Shown one piece after another: positions 1 through 9,100 of a stretch of DNA of 64,000 bases (positions within the stretch are counted from its first letter, which is position 1; each line of letters opens with the position of its first letter). Where the stretch lies: NCBI GenBank assembly GCA_944324845.1, contig CALUXX010000001.1, positions 248,001 to 312,000 of the forward strand, in the 5' to 3' direction. Origin of the DNA: Candidatus Gastranaerophilales bacterium. Its GTDB lineage: Bacteria; Cyanobacteriota; Vampirovibrionia; Gastranaerophilales; Gastranaerophilaceae. The notes beneath the pieces were generated by a model that was given only the letters and a program-made list of their open reading frames with translations, ran no database searches and was not told where the DNA came from. Made by a program: the position numbers and the translations under genes.

Positions 1-63
1 GCAGGTAATTATATCTATAATGCAATCAATATAAATGCTTCGATTGCATCTTTAAAAGGTTAA
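1..63 (+). CDS. C-terminal end of an unidentified protein (partial)
   Basis: From base 1 a frame stays open for 20 codons and ends with TAA at 61-63; the visible tail reads AGNYIYNAININASIASLKG. It runs tail to tail with the next gene, the two stop codons overlapping on the shared TTAA. The fragment is too short to assign a family, and it is called mainly because the convergent layout leaves no room for another explanation. It could still be a chance open frame. Confidence 0.35.
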   Translation, partial: AGNYIYNAININASIASLKG

Positions 64-1619
64 ACAGCTTCACCTTTTCTCATTTTTCGTTTTAAGATTT
101 CATCCAGATTTCCGCTGGCTATTTTTTCCTGTTTCTTTTCAACTTCAGTTTTCTTATCGTCTGTTATGTTGGATTCTTCTTTTTCGGCTTTTTTCATTAA
201 GGTTTCTGTTTTGGCTATATCTGTGTTGGTTTTAGAATTTGGATTTGTTTTATCTGTTGCTTTTTCTCCGGTTTTTGTATTTTGAGTTCCTGTATTTTGA
301 CCTGTCGTTGTAGTTCCGTTTTGTTCAGCTAATCGGTTATCGCCTGATACTTCTCCTGCTGATACTCCGGTTGTATTATAAATGTTTGTTTGACTGTCTT
401 GAATGGTACTTCTGTTTGCGTTGTTTTTATCTGATATTATTGCTCCATTGTCCTGCAAACCTTTTCCGGCACTTACTGCATATTTGCCTATGCTTTCTAA
501 GCTTATAATGATAGGAATGTTGAATAAGATATTTTTTACTTCTTTTTTTAAGTCTATTGTTGTATTTCCATAGTCTTGTGTTTCAACTCCAATGGTTGTT
601 CCGTCATTTATAGTTGCTTGATATAAATTTAAATCTGTATCGTAACCTAAGGCTACATTTTGCCCTGTTGTTCCGAGATTTTTTAATTCATCTTCTATTT
701 GTAATGCCTTTGCAAAATCTGATTGATTTTTATTTCCTTTATTTTTTATGTTATTTAATTGTGATTTAAGGTCATTTGCTTGCCCTAATAAATCACTCAT
801 ATAGCTGTCCAAACTTGCTATTGCGTTGTCTGAAGCTTCTCCGATTGTTGTTAAATCGTTGGACTTTTCGTTTGCGGTATTTCCTTTGTTAGAACTTTCG
901 CTGATAAATGTTTTAGCTATAGAAATTATATCTTGACCTTCTTCTTCCATTTTTTTTCGTTTTTCATCAGCGGTCATTTTTTCTTCTTGTTCTTCTTCTG
1001 TTTCTGTTCGGGGATTTGTTTCTGTGGGTTCTCCTCCTTCGGTTGAATTTGTCGTTTGGGTTTGTTCTGTCGTTGTGTTTGTTGTTGGTGTAGTATTATT
1101 TGTTTCTTGTTGTTGCTGATTTTGGACAAGTTGAGTTTGTTGGACTGTTTGATTTTGTCCATTTTGCTCAACGCCTTGTAGTGTTTCATTATTTTGTTGA
1201 AGGTTATTATATGTTTGTATAGCTTGAGATAGCTGTGTTGGTCTTACGTTCTCTTCTTCATTTCGTATCGGTTGTTGTGTTGTGGCTGGGGTGTTTGATG
1301 TCGTTTGTTCAGGTTGATTTGGTTGAGATTCTGGCTCAACTTCATTATTCTGTGCATTGTTATTTTGTTCTGGTAATGGGGCTTGTGTAGGGGTTTGAGT
1401 TTGGTTATTTTGTGGGGTCGTTGGTTTTGAGATTGCCATTTCGTATGTGGTTTCATCTGTGTCATTTTTTTCTAAATCTACACGAAATGCTCTTGCCCAA
1501 GACAAATATTCCTGGGGTACATTTATTCCCTCATTATCGTATTTTATTATTTCTTTTGCTGTTAACCTCCGCCAATCAATGATTTTGGGAGTTGTCATAC
1601 TTATTCTTGATACGTCCAT
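60..1619 (-). CDS. Q/N/T-rich hypothetical protein
   Basis: This 519-residue protein is not recognised. The first 60 residues look like a folded, charged segment (IIDWRRLTAKEIIKYDNEG). Residues of roughly 65-215 are low-complexity and dominated by Gln, Asn, Thr and Pro. A charged helical stretch follows (EEEQEEKMTADEKRKKMEEE), then a mixed segment with one hydrophobic patch near residue 365 (ILFNIPIIISLESIG), and finally a Lys/Glu-rich tail. There is no signal peptide at the start. AGGAA lies about 7 bases before the ATG. The long alternate-frame ORFs on the same strand are by-products of the low-complexity region. The function is unknown; a surface, scaffold or disordered-linker role would fit the composition but is only a guess. 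Confidence 0.75.
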   Translation of the reverse strand: MDVSRISMTTPKIIDWRRLTAKEIIKYDNEGINVPQEYLSWARAFRVDLEKNDTDETTYEMAISKPTTPQNNQTQTPTQAPLPEQNNNAQNNEVEPESQPNQPEQTTSNTPATTQQPIRNEEENVRPTQLSQAIQTYNNLQQNNETLQGVEQNGQNQTVQQTQLVQNQQQQETNNTTPTTNTTTEQTQTTNSTEGGEPTETNPRTETEEEQEEKMTADEKRKKMEEEGQDIISIAKTFISESSNKGNTANEKSNDLTTIGEASDNAIASLDSYMSDLLGQANDLKSQLNNIKNKGNKNQSDFAKALQIEDELKNLGTTGQNVALGYDTDLNLYQATINDGTTIGVETQDYGNTTIDLKKEVKNILFNIPIIISLESIGKYAVSAGKGLQDNGAIISDKNNANRSTIQDSQTNIYNTTGVSAGEVSGDNRLAEQNGTTTTGQNTGTQNTKTGEKATDKTNPNSKTNTDIAKTETLMKKAEKEESNITDDKKTEVEKKQEKIASGNLDEILKRKMRKGEAV

Positions 1620-1761
1620 ATTTATTCCTGTTTTTGTTTTTATCGGCTTGGTTTCTTAAAATCTTTAATTTTATTATTTTATGTGTATATAAGTTAACAA
1701 AAATTAATAATTGTATTAAATATGAAAAATGTGGTTATAATAGGAGAAAGAGGGTTTTAAA

Positions 1762-2148
1762 ATGAAGTATGAAGAATTAATGCAAAAAGCGATTGAAGTT
1801 TCAAAGAACTCATATTCACCGTATTCGAAATTTGCGGTGGGAGCTTGTGTTTTAGCTGAATCTGGTGAAGTTTATTGCGGATGCAATTTTGAAAATTCCA
1901 GTTTTGGGTTATCAATTTGTGCTGAACGTAATGCTATTGGTTCTGCGATTGCAAATGGTGAAAAGAAAATAAAAGCTATTGCTATTTATTCACCTAATCA
2001 AGATAATTGTTTCCCTTGTGGAGCTTGCAGGCAAGTTATTCACGAATTTTGCGAAAGTGATGATACTTTTGATGTCATCGTTAAAGATGGTGATGAAGTT
2101 AAGGTTTATACACTTGCATTTTTGCTTCCTGAAAGTTTTTCATTATAA
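1762..2148 (+). CDS. cdd: Cytidine deaminase
   Basis: Deaminates cytidine and deoxycytidine to uridine and deoxyuridine in the cytosol, as part of pyrimidine salvage. The 128-residue length is normal for the homotetrameric form. Both zinc-site motifs are present: ICAERNAI (the Cys ligand and the catalytic Glu of the C-A-E segment) and PCGACRQV (two more Cys ligands). The substrate-binding NFENSSFG segment precedes them. A TATAAT box at about 1736-1741 and an AGAGGG site just before the ATG suggest its own promoter. A CNT-type nucleoside transporter encoded at 27.4 kb could supply the substrate. Confidence 0.95.
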   Translation: MKYEELMQKAIEVSKNSYSPYSKFAVGACVLAESGEVYCGCNFENSSFGLSICAERNAIGSAIANGEKKIKAIAIYSPNQDNCFPCGACRQVIHEFCESDDTFDVIVKDGDEVKVYTLAFLLPESFSL

Positions 2149-2163
2149 AATTTTATTATAATT

Positions 2164-2382
2164 ATGTATATTTTAGAATTGTTAGCTAACGCATTCAAAT
2201 CAAAGAAATATCATCGGTTTGAATATTCAGAATCTGTTAATTCAGACTCGGATGTTAAGGTTGATGATTGTGAACATTGTTTTTTGCCTTTAGATAGTAC
2301 CAATACAATGTTTGCCTGCAAGTATTGCGGTCTGATTGTTCCTCGAGAAAAATTGAAAGATAAAAATATTTTTAGAAATTAG
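2164..2382 (+). CDS. Small zinc-ribbon-like protein
   Basis: A 72-residue protein starting 15 bases after cdd and probably co-transcribed with it. The C-terminal half carries two paired-cysteine knuckles, CEHC and CKYC, 17 residues apart, which is the arrangement of a treble-clef or zinc-ribbon site. The N-terminal half (LELLANAFKSKKYHRFEY) is basic and amphipathic. The family is not recognised; a small zinc-binding regulatory or nucleic-acid-binding role is inferred from the knuckles alone. Confidence 0.7.
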   Translation: MYILELLANAFKSKKYHRFEYSESVNSDSDVKVDDCEHCFLPLDSTNTMFACKYCGLIVPREKLKDKNIFRN

Positions 2383-2393
2383 CTTATCTGTTT

Positions 2394-2411
2394 TCCACTT
2401 GGTGGATTTTT
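2394..2411 (+). terminator. Weak intrinsic terminator after the zinc-ribbon gene
   Basis: TCCAC-TTG-GTGGA forms a 5-bp stem with a 3-base loop and is followed by five T residues. The stem is short, so read-through into the next gene is likely. Confidence 0.5.
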
Positions 2412-2456
2412 CTATGTTTAATCTTATTTATACTCTTCATTGATAAAGGAGGTTAT

Positions 2457-2750
2457 ATGTCTAAATCACTTGGAGAGGCTATAAATAATATTATGGAAGA
2501 AAATTCCACAAGTAGAGTTTTAATTTTGACCGATAGATTGCATATTATTGGTACTATTCATGACTATTCTAACGATTGTGTTGATTGTCACGATTGTTTA
2601 ATTTCCCTAAAGGACGTGAAAATCGCCAGAATTGAAGATCTTTGTAACTGTAAAATGGAAGATTGTGAGTGTAATTTGGAAGCATTTATGGAATATAAAT
2701 GGTTTAATATAACTGCAAATTCTATTGTTGGTTTTAGTATTTTAGGTTAG
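2457..2750 (+). CDS. Cysteine-rich small hypothetical protein
   Basis: A 97-residue protein with a strong ribosome binding site (AAAGGAGGT) 6 bases before the ATG. The central part holds clustered cysteines (DCVDCHDC, then LCNCKMEDCECN). The N-terminal half (SRVLILTDRLHIIGTIHDYS) resembles a small beta-barrel fold with alternating hydrophobic residues. The pattern suggests metal or Fe-S binding, but no known family is recognised. It is followed at once by a strong bidirectional terminator shared with rpsU. Confidence 0.75.
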   Translation: MSKSLGEAINNIMEENSTSRVLILTDRLHIIGTIHDYSNDCVDCHDCLISLKDVKIARIEDLCNCKMEDCECNLEAFMEYKWFNITANSIVGFSILG

Positions 2751-2765
2751 TATATTTATATAACG

Positions 2766-2802
2766 AAAAAAGAGGAATGTCTTATGACATTCCTCTTTTT
2801 TA
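2766..2802. terminator. Bidirectional intrinsic terminator
   Basis: AAAAAAGAGGAATGTC-TTAT-GACATTCCTCTTTTTT is a near-perfect hairpin with A and T runs on both flanks. It therefore terminates both the plus-strand Cys-rich gene and the minus-strand rpsU gene. Confidence 0.9.
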
Positions 2803-2816
2803 TTAAAGTATTATAT

Positions 2817-2990
2817 TTATACTTTTCTTTTTCTAGCAGCTTCAGATTTATGTTTTCTTTTTACGCTAGGCTTTTCGTATCTTTCACGTTTTTTAACTTC
2901 AGAAAGAATACCAGCTTTTTGGATTTTCTTTTTGAAACGTCTTAAGGCGCTTTCGATACTTTCGTTTTCGCCAACTTTAACTTCTGCCAT
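2817..2990 (-). CDS. rpsU: 30S ribosomal protein S21
   Basis: A 57-residue basic protein of the small ribosomal subunit, involved in translation initiation. The sequence begins [19 protein letters not shown] and continues with the [20 protein letters not shown] core and a Lys/Arg-rich tail ([13 protein letters not shown]), which is diagnostic of bS21. A strong AAAGGTGGTGA ribosome binding site precedes the ATG. The gene is monocistronic, ending at the bidirectional hairpin at 2766-2802. Confidence 0.96.
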   Translation of the reverse strand: MAEVKVGENESIESALRRFKKKIQKAGILSEVKKRERYEKPSVKRKHKSEAARKRKV

Positions 2991-3104
2991 TTATATTTTC
3001 ACCACCTTTATTGCTTTTTACTAGAGTGATATATTTAATTATATATCAGAAACTCTAAAAATGCAAGTAGAAAGCTTTTGAGGTGTAGCAAATTATGATT
3101 TGTG

Positions 3105-3338
3105 TTAATTTTTAAAATAATCACAAATTAATTTTTCTTGTTTTGGTAATAAATGTTTTATTCTACTAAGTATGGATTTTCCTTTTAGTTCTTCAAGTTG
3201 TTTTGATAGGATGGCTTTTTCGATTAGTATTTTGTTGTATAAATCTGAACAAACTTCACTTTTATCAATGTGCTCTTTTAGTTTAGATAATTGTATTTCT
3301 TTTTCTCTTATTGAAGAAATAATGTTTTCACGTTTCAC
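3105..3338 (-). CDS. Small coiled-coil hypothetical protein
   Basis: A 77-residue, highly charged protein predicted by eye to be almost wholly helical (IISSIREKEIQLSKLKEHI, then EKAILSKQLEELKGK). The start codon is GTG at 3338, supported by GAGGT nine bases upstream. It stands between rpsU and the oxidoreductase operon, on the same strand as both. No family is recognised. An overlapping plus-strand frame (3172-3435) is judged to be its shadow. Confidence 0.6.
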   Translation of the reverse strand: MKRENIISSIREKEIQLSKLKEHIDKSEVCSDLYNKILIEKAILSKQLEELKGKSILSRIKHLLPKQEKLICDYFKN

Positions 3339-3420
3339 TTTACTTAAACCTCTTAAATGTCACATGATAAGAATAAACTTTTCGCTCAAATTTAAAATCA
3401 ACTTTTTAGGTGATTTTGAA

Positions 3421-3969
3421 CTAAACAGCCAATAAATCATACTCATAACCGAGTTTTAGAGCTTCAATATTTTTAGGTATAAGATTCTTTTTGTTCGGTG
3501 GAATTACATTATCAAGCGCTTTTTCAAGTGTTTGAATGCTTATTAATTTGCTAACTTTTGAAACGATACCTAATGCTAATATATTAGACATTTTTATATT
3601 ACCTAATTTTTCTTGCGCAATTTCTGTTATTGGTGCAAAAACATAGTTTATATCATTTCTAAGTTTTTGAATTTTTGCAAGAGATGAATTAACGATAATA
3701 GTTCCGCCTTTTCTTACTTTTGATGTGAATTTATCGAAAGATGCTTGATTTAAAACAATAATAAAATCCGCAGCAGACTTTTGAACCGCGCTGACTTCTT
3801 CGTCAGCTGCAACAACTGTACAATTAACGGTTCCACCTCTCATTTCAGCTCCATAAGATGGATACCATGTTACGTTCTTGTTATCCAGCATAAAACCGTT
3901 TGCTAAAACTTCTCCTGCTAACAAAACGCCTTGTCCACCAAATCCTGCTATTATAAAATCTTTTTCCAT
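3421..3969 (-). CDS. korC: 2-oxoacid:ferredoxin oxidoreductase, gamma subunit
   Basis: Gamma domain (182 residues) of a CoA-dependent 2-oxoacid:ferredoxin oxidoreductase; in this family it helps form the CoA-binding side of the active site. Diagnostic features are the N-terminal GFGGQGVLLAGEVLANG motif and the WYPSYGAEMRGGTVNC segment. It is the last gene of a tight D-A-B-C operon, 13 bases after the beta subunit, with AAGGATAG before the ATG. Separate four-subunit enzymes of this layout include the 2-oxoglutarate (Kor) and branched-chain 2-oxoacid (Vor) types; the sequence alone does not settle the substrate. Confidence 0.9.
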   Translation of the reverse strand: MEKDFIIAGFGGQGVLLAGEVLANGFMLDNKNVTWYPSYGAEMRGGTVNCTVVAADEEVSAVQKSAADFIIVLNQASFDKFTSKVRKGGTIIVNSSLAKIQKLRNDINYVFAPITEIAQEKLGNIKMSNILALGIVSKVSKLISIQTLEKALDNVIPPNKKNLIPKNIEALKLGYEYDLLAV

Positions 3970-3982
3970 GAACTATCTATCC

Positions 3983-4738
3983 TTATTTTAATCCTTCTGT
4001 TACGTCTTTATATATTCCCGGTTTAAATATATTGCACATTTCGTTTCTAACTCTTTCGTGAGCTTGAGCCGGTGTCATTTTCCAGTTTGTCGGGCAACTT
4101 GATAGTATTTCGACAAAGCCAAGACCTAAGCCATGTATTTGAACTTCAAATGCTTTTTTAATTGCTTGTTTTGCTTTTCTAATATTTGCAACGGAATCAA
4201 GTGAAACTCTTGCACTGAATGCTGTTCCTTCGCATAAAGCGATATGTTCTGCAATCTTTATAGGATAACCATAATATTCAAGGTTTCTTCCTGTTGGGGA
4301 TGTTGTTGTTACTTGTCCAACCATTGTTGTTGGTCCAAGTTGACCGCCTGTCATTCCAAATGTTGTATTATTTATACATATTGCCGAAATTTTTTCGCCT
4401 CTTAATGCTGCATGTAAACTTTCAGCAAGCCCTATAGATGCAAAATCGCCATCTCCTTGGTATGTAAATACAAATTTGTCAGGTCTTGCTCTTTTTATTC
4501 CTGTAGCTTCTGCCATTGCTCTTCCGTGAGGAGCTTCTAGTGCATCTATGTTTAAAAAATCATATATTGTTACAGAGCATCCGATTGAGGCTGCTACTAT
4601 TGCATTTTCACGAAGTCCCAATTCTTCTAATACTTCTGCTACTAATCTTATTGCAACACCATGGTCGCAACCCGGACAAAATGTGTATTTGAAATCCTTC
4701 CTGAAGGTTTCAGGTATTTTGAATACTTGTGTTGCCAT
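3983..4738 (-). CDS. korB: 2-oxoacid:ferredoxin oxidoreductase, beta subunit (TPP-binding)
   Basis: The 251-residue thiamine-diphosphate-binding subunit. CPGCDHG near residue 21 and GDGDFASIG near residue 95 are the cluster/TPP-contact and Mg-TPP motifs; NNTTFGMTGGQ follows as expected. Together with the alpha, gamma and ferredoxin-like subunits it oxidatively decarboxylates a 2-oxoacid to an acyl-CoA and reduces ferredoxin, in the cytosol. The single base separating it from the alpha gene indicates translational coupling. GGAGTTAG lies before the ATG. Confidence 0.93.
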   Translation of the reverse strand: MATQVFKIPETFRKDFKYTFCPGCDHGVAIRLVAEVLEELGLRENAIVAASIGCSVTIYDFLNIDALEAPHGRAMAEATGIKRARPDKFVFTYQGDGDFASIGLAESLHAALRGEKISAICINNTTFGMTGGQLGPTTMVGQVTTTSPTGRNLEYYGYPIKIAEHIALCEGTAFSARVSLDSVANIRKAKQAIKKAFEVQIHGLGLGFVEILSSCPTNWKMTPAQAHERVRNEMCNIFKPGIYKDVTEGLK

Positions 4739-4739
4739 A

Positions 4740-5807
4740 TTATACTAACTCCTCAATTTGTGAAACAATTTCTTCAGGTGATGGTGGTGTGCCAACTCCT
4801 TTGTGTATCAACTCTACCGGAACCTTTCCGTTAACAGCAAGTTTTACATCGTTAACCATTTGTCCCATATTTACTTCAACTGTAATTATTTTCTTAACCT
4901 TTTGTGCTAGTTCGGCTAATCTTTTATTTGGGAATGGGAATAAGGTTATTGGTCTTAAGGTGCCAACTTTTAGTCCTTTTTCTGCGCATATTTTTGCTGC
5001 TGTTCTTACGTTTCGTGATGTTGAACCAAAACTTACAAGTAAAATATCAGCATCTTCTGTATTGTGTTCTTCCCATTCTACTTCGTTTTCTTCTATTTGT
5101 TTGTATTTGCCAAATAAGTTTTCTAAAAATTCGCATCTGTCTTCCGCTAATGGTCCATAAGATCTGATAACCCTTCCGTCTCGACCTTTTGCTCCTGTTA
5201 AACACCATGCTGAATTGTCAATTTCAGGGTATGGGTATTCTTTCATTTCTACAGGTTCCATCATTTGTCCTAAAAATCCATCTGCTAACAATACTGTTGG
5301 ATTTTTGTATTTGTGGGCAAGATAAAATGCTTTATAAGTTAAATCAAAACATTCTTGAACGTTTGAAGGTGCCAGTACTATCATTTTGTAATCCCCATTA
5401 CCGCCGCCTTTTAACGTTTGGTTGTAATCTCCTTGTGATGGGTAAATGTTTCCTAAGCCCGGACCACCTCTCATTACGCTTATTAAAACAACAGGTAACT
5501 CGTCTGTACAAGCATATGATAATCCTTCTTGCATAAGTGCAACTGCACAAGAAGATGATGATGTCATCGCTTTTACACCCGTTGAACAAGCTCCAATAAC
5601 CATGTTTATTGCTGCAAGTTCACTTTCTGCTGAAACATATCCTCTGCCTAATTCTTGCATTTTTCCGCTCATAAATTCGCCAATTTCACTTTGCGGTGTA
5701 ATCGGATATCCAAAATAACATTGGCAACCTGCCATTACTGCTGCGTTTGCTATAGCATAATTTCCTTTTATAAGTACTTTTTTTTCTGTGATTGTTTCTA
5801 ATGCCAT
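4740..5807 (-). CDS. korA: 2-oxoacid:ferredoxin oxidoreductase, alpha subunit
   Basis: The 355-residue pyrimidine-binding (alpha) subunit. It opens with GNYAIANAAVMAGCQCYFGYP-type sequence leading into ITPQSEIGEFM, the usual N-terminal signature. SESELAAINMVIGAC and the SSSSCAVALMQEGLSY segment form the cofactor cavity. A C-terminal transketolase-like domain follows (DILLVSFGSTSRNVRTA). Length and order (D-A-B-C) match the VorB/KorA group. A ribosome binding site TAGGGG precedes the ATG, and only two bases separate it from the upstream ferredoxin gene. Confidence 0.93.
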   Translation of the reverse strand: MALETITEKKVLIKGNYAIANAAVMAGCQCYFGYPITPQSEIGEFMSGKMQELGRGYVSAESELAAINMVIGACSTGVKAMTSSSSCAVALMQEGLSYACTDELPVVLISVMRGGPGLGNIYPSQGDYNQTLKGGGNGDYKMIVLAPSNVQECFDLTYKAFYLAHKYKNPTVLLADGFLGQMMEPVEMKEYPYPEIDNSAWCLTGAKGRDGRVIRSYGPLAEDRCEFLENLFGKYKQIEENEVEWEEHNTEDADILLVSFGSTSRNVRTAAKICAEKGLKVGTLRPITLFPFPNKRLAELAQKVKKIITVEVNMGQMVNDVKLAVNGKVPVELIHKGVGTPPSPEEIVSQIEELV

Positions 5808-5809
5808 GT

Positions 5810-6022
5810 TTAACCCCTATAAACTTCTGTTATCGCTAAATCCGGACATCTTGTTGCACACATTGCACATCCCAGACATTCTTTTTTCTCATCGCAAAAT
5901 TCTACTGTGCGATTTCCCAAAGAATTTGTTTTATCACTTACTCTTATCAAATTTTTCGGGCATTCTCTTATGCATAAATAACATGCCTTGCATCTGTTTT
6001 CATCAATTACAATGTGGCTCAT
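5810..6022 (-). CDS. korD: Ferredoxin-like delta subunit of 2-oxoacid:ferredoxin oxidoreductase
   Basis: A 70-residue protein with two complete [4Fe-4S] motifs, CKACYLCIRECP and CLGCAMCATRCP. It should pass electrons from the TPP-bound intermediate to soluble ferredoxin. It is the first gene of the four-gene operon. GAAAGAGGAAG precedes the ATG, and the 163-base gap to the divergent giant gene must hold the promoters of both. Confidence 0.93.
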   Translation of the reverse strand: MSHIVIDENRCKACYLCIRECPKNLIRVSDKTNSLGNRTVEFCDEKKECLGCAMCATRCPDLAITEVYRG

Positions 6023-6185
6023 AATCTTCCTCTTTCAAATACTCTATTCTGTATCATAGCACTAATAAACTTTTAGGGTAGAAAATCTTAACATTTGTAA
6101 TAAATATTATAAAATCATTTTACTTAAGTGTGTGAACTTGCTAATATTAAAAATGTAGGGATATAGTTTAAGGATAATTAAGGGA

Positions 6186-9100
6186 ATGGCTCAAGAACTA
6201 GATTTAATCTTTGAAACGTTGAGGGAGATAAAAAGAGCAAATGCAAACAGCAGTGAGAGTTTTGAAAGACTCTTAGTCAGCATTGCTAATAAATTGGAGT
6301 TGATTGATAGAAATTCTGCTTCGTCTGAATTTATTAAATCATATTTGGCAGAAGTTACTAAAAATGCAGATGAACGTTATCAAACAGCTTTAGTGAAATT
6401 TACTGATATTGAAAAAGCTTTGAAAGCTATTTTTAATGGTCTTGATGAGCATGTTAAAACTCCTGAACTTAAAGAGTTTTTTGATGTCTTTTCTACTAAT
6501 ATGAATTCGACTTATTCCGAAATTCGCCAGCAAAAAGCTCTTCTTGCTGGTATTGAAAATAAAATTTCTGAAATTTCTTCTAACAAATCCGACAAAGAAG
6601 ATATTCTTAGAACTATTACCCTTTTAAGAAATGATTTTGAAAATCTTAATCACAGTTATAAATATACCATTGATACTGTAAGTTCTGAACTTAAAACAAT
6701 TATTAACGGTATTATTCAGACCGATCAAACTGCTATTAATCAACAGTTAAATGAACAAACCGTTAATATTCAGAAAACAATTTCTGAAATCCTTAATTAT
6801 TTAGCAAGTATCGAAAAACGCGATGCTCAATTAGAACTTTTATTGGCTGGAGTTGCAACCGGTGAGAGTTTGAAATTTACGCAGTCTGTAATCGATTCTA
6901 TTGTACAAAAAGCTGAAGATATTTCTATTAAACTTTCCGACACTGCAGATAAGTCTGAAGTAAAAGAAGTTTTGGCTTCTACTGATTTTATCAAACAAAA
7001 ATTAGATGAATCAGTAACTAAAGATATGTTTGCCAATGTTGTAGAAATTTCTAATTCTATAGTTGCTCAAACTGATGATTTGAAAAAACAACTGGCCATT
7101 GTTACTAAAAATATTGAAACTATTCCTGATACGACTTATCTTGAACAAACTATCAAAAAGTTGTATGAAAAATTAAGTTTAATAGATGAAGAAATCGATA
7201 AATTCGATTCTCGTGATATTTTAGAAGATTTAACTCATAGTATAAAGGACGTATCAGGGGAATTAAGTGTTTGTAAAAATATAATTATCGACCTTAATGA
7301 AGTTGTTAAATCAGATGTTCTTGCTGCTATTGATAAAATTTCGTTTGCAAATGAGGCATATGATATAAAAAATCATGTAACAGAAATGCTAAAAAAATTG
7401 CCTCAAAAAGATGATGTAGATAGAATTTTGGATTCTTATCATAGTGCTAATAAAACATTGAAAGAATTATTATCTCATACAGATAAAATTCTTGATACGG
7501 TTGAAAAGCTTCCTACCCATAGCGATATGGAAAGTTTAAATAATAATCAGTTAAGTCTTGTGGAAAATTTGCAAGAAGTTGCTGATAAGTCAGATATTTC
7601 TGAACTTTCTTCAAAAATTGATGATGTAAAAAATGATGTTAATAATATAAATTTTGATAAAGAGTTCGAAAACCTTTATGATAAATCTTCATCTATTGAA
7701 AATTGGCTTACTAATTCAAAGCTGAAAGAAAATGCTGAAGAAATTGTCGATCAAATTAAGGATAAACCATCTAGAGGTGAAGTTTTCAAAATATTGGAAA
7801 CTATGGAGTCTGTAATCAGTTGTGTTGAAGAACTTTCTCAAAATGCTGATGCTAAAAAAGTTAGAAATACTCTTTCTGATGTTTATCAAATGATTGAGGA
7901 TTTGAAAAATGACTTTATTATTACTGCAGAAATGCATAATGATACTGTTATTGTTAATTTGTCAGAAATTCAAAATAAAATTGATTCTATTGTAACAGGT
8001 GATGAATTTAATTCATTTGTGGATGAATTAAAAGATTTCTTACAAAAATTGCTTTCAGCTTACGATAAGTCTGAAGAAGGTTATAATGCAATATATGAAT
8101 ACCAACAAGCTGTTCTTAATCAATTAGAAGCTATTAATACAGATGTTGTAAAAGATATTTTAGATATTAAAGAACAAGTTGTCGAAGTTAAATCACATGT
8201 TGCTTATGTTCAAAATTGGTTGAATAATTCTAAAATTAAAGAAAATACAAAAAATATTCTTTCAATGATAAGCGGAAAATCTGATAAAGATGATGTGCTT
8301 AAGATTTTGGAAGGTGTTGAGTCTATAGTCGGTGAATTGAGCGAAATTGCTCAAAAAGATTCCACTCAGCCTGTTCTTGATGCTATTTGGGATGTAAGCG
8401 ATAAATTAGATAGTATTAAAAATGATCTTTTAGCAAATTCAGATTCGCAAAATGATGTTTTAATTACAAATATTTCAGGACTGCAAGAAAAACTAAATAC
8501 TGTTGTTTCCGGTGATGATTTTAATTCATTTGTTACTGAATTGAAAGAATTTTTAGATAAATTACTTTTAAATTGTGACAAAACTGAAGAAGGCTACAAT
8601 GAACTTGTTGAGTATCAAAAAGTTGTTGCCGGCAAATTAGAATCATTTAATTCTGATGTAGTAAAAGATATTTTAGATTTAAAAACTCAGGTTGGGTCAG
8701 TAGAATCTAAAGTTTCTTCTGTTCAAGAATGGTTGAATGGTTCAAGTTTAAAAGAAAATACAGAATCTTTAATATCAAAAATGGATGAAAAATCTGATAA
8801 AGAAGATGTTTTGAAGGTTCTAAATGTTGTTGAAAATATTGTCGCAGAATTAGGTGCACTTTCTGAAAAAGATAATACAAAGACTGTTGTAGATACAATC
8901 TCAGGTATTGGCAATAAAATTGACGAACTTAAAAATGATCTTGCTAAAGATTCTAATATTCATAATGAAAATATTATTGCTAATTTGTCTGGTTTGAAAG
9001 ATAAAGTTGATAATATTGTTACCGGCGAAGAATTTAGTTCTTTTGTAGATAATTTAAAAGAATTATTAAATAATTTATCAGCAGGTGTTGATAAAAATAG

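Noticed and set aside
974-1465. Basic Lys/Gln-rich frames on the minus strand inside the Q/N/T gene
   Set aside because: They are alternate-frame readings of the low-complexity region of the larger gene on the same strand.
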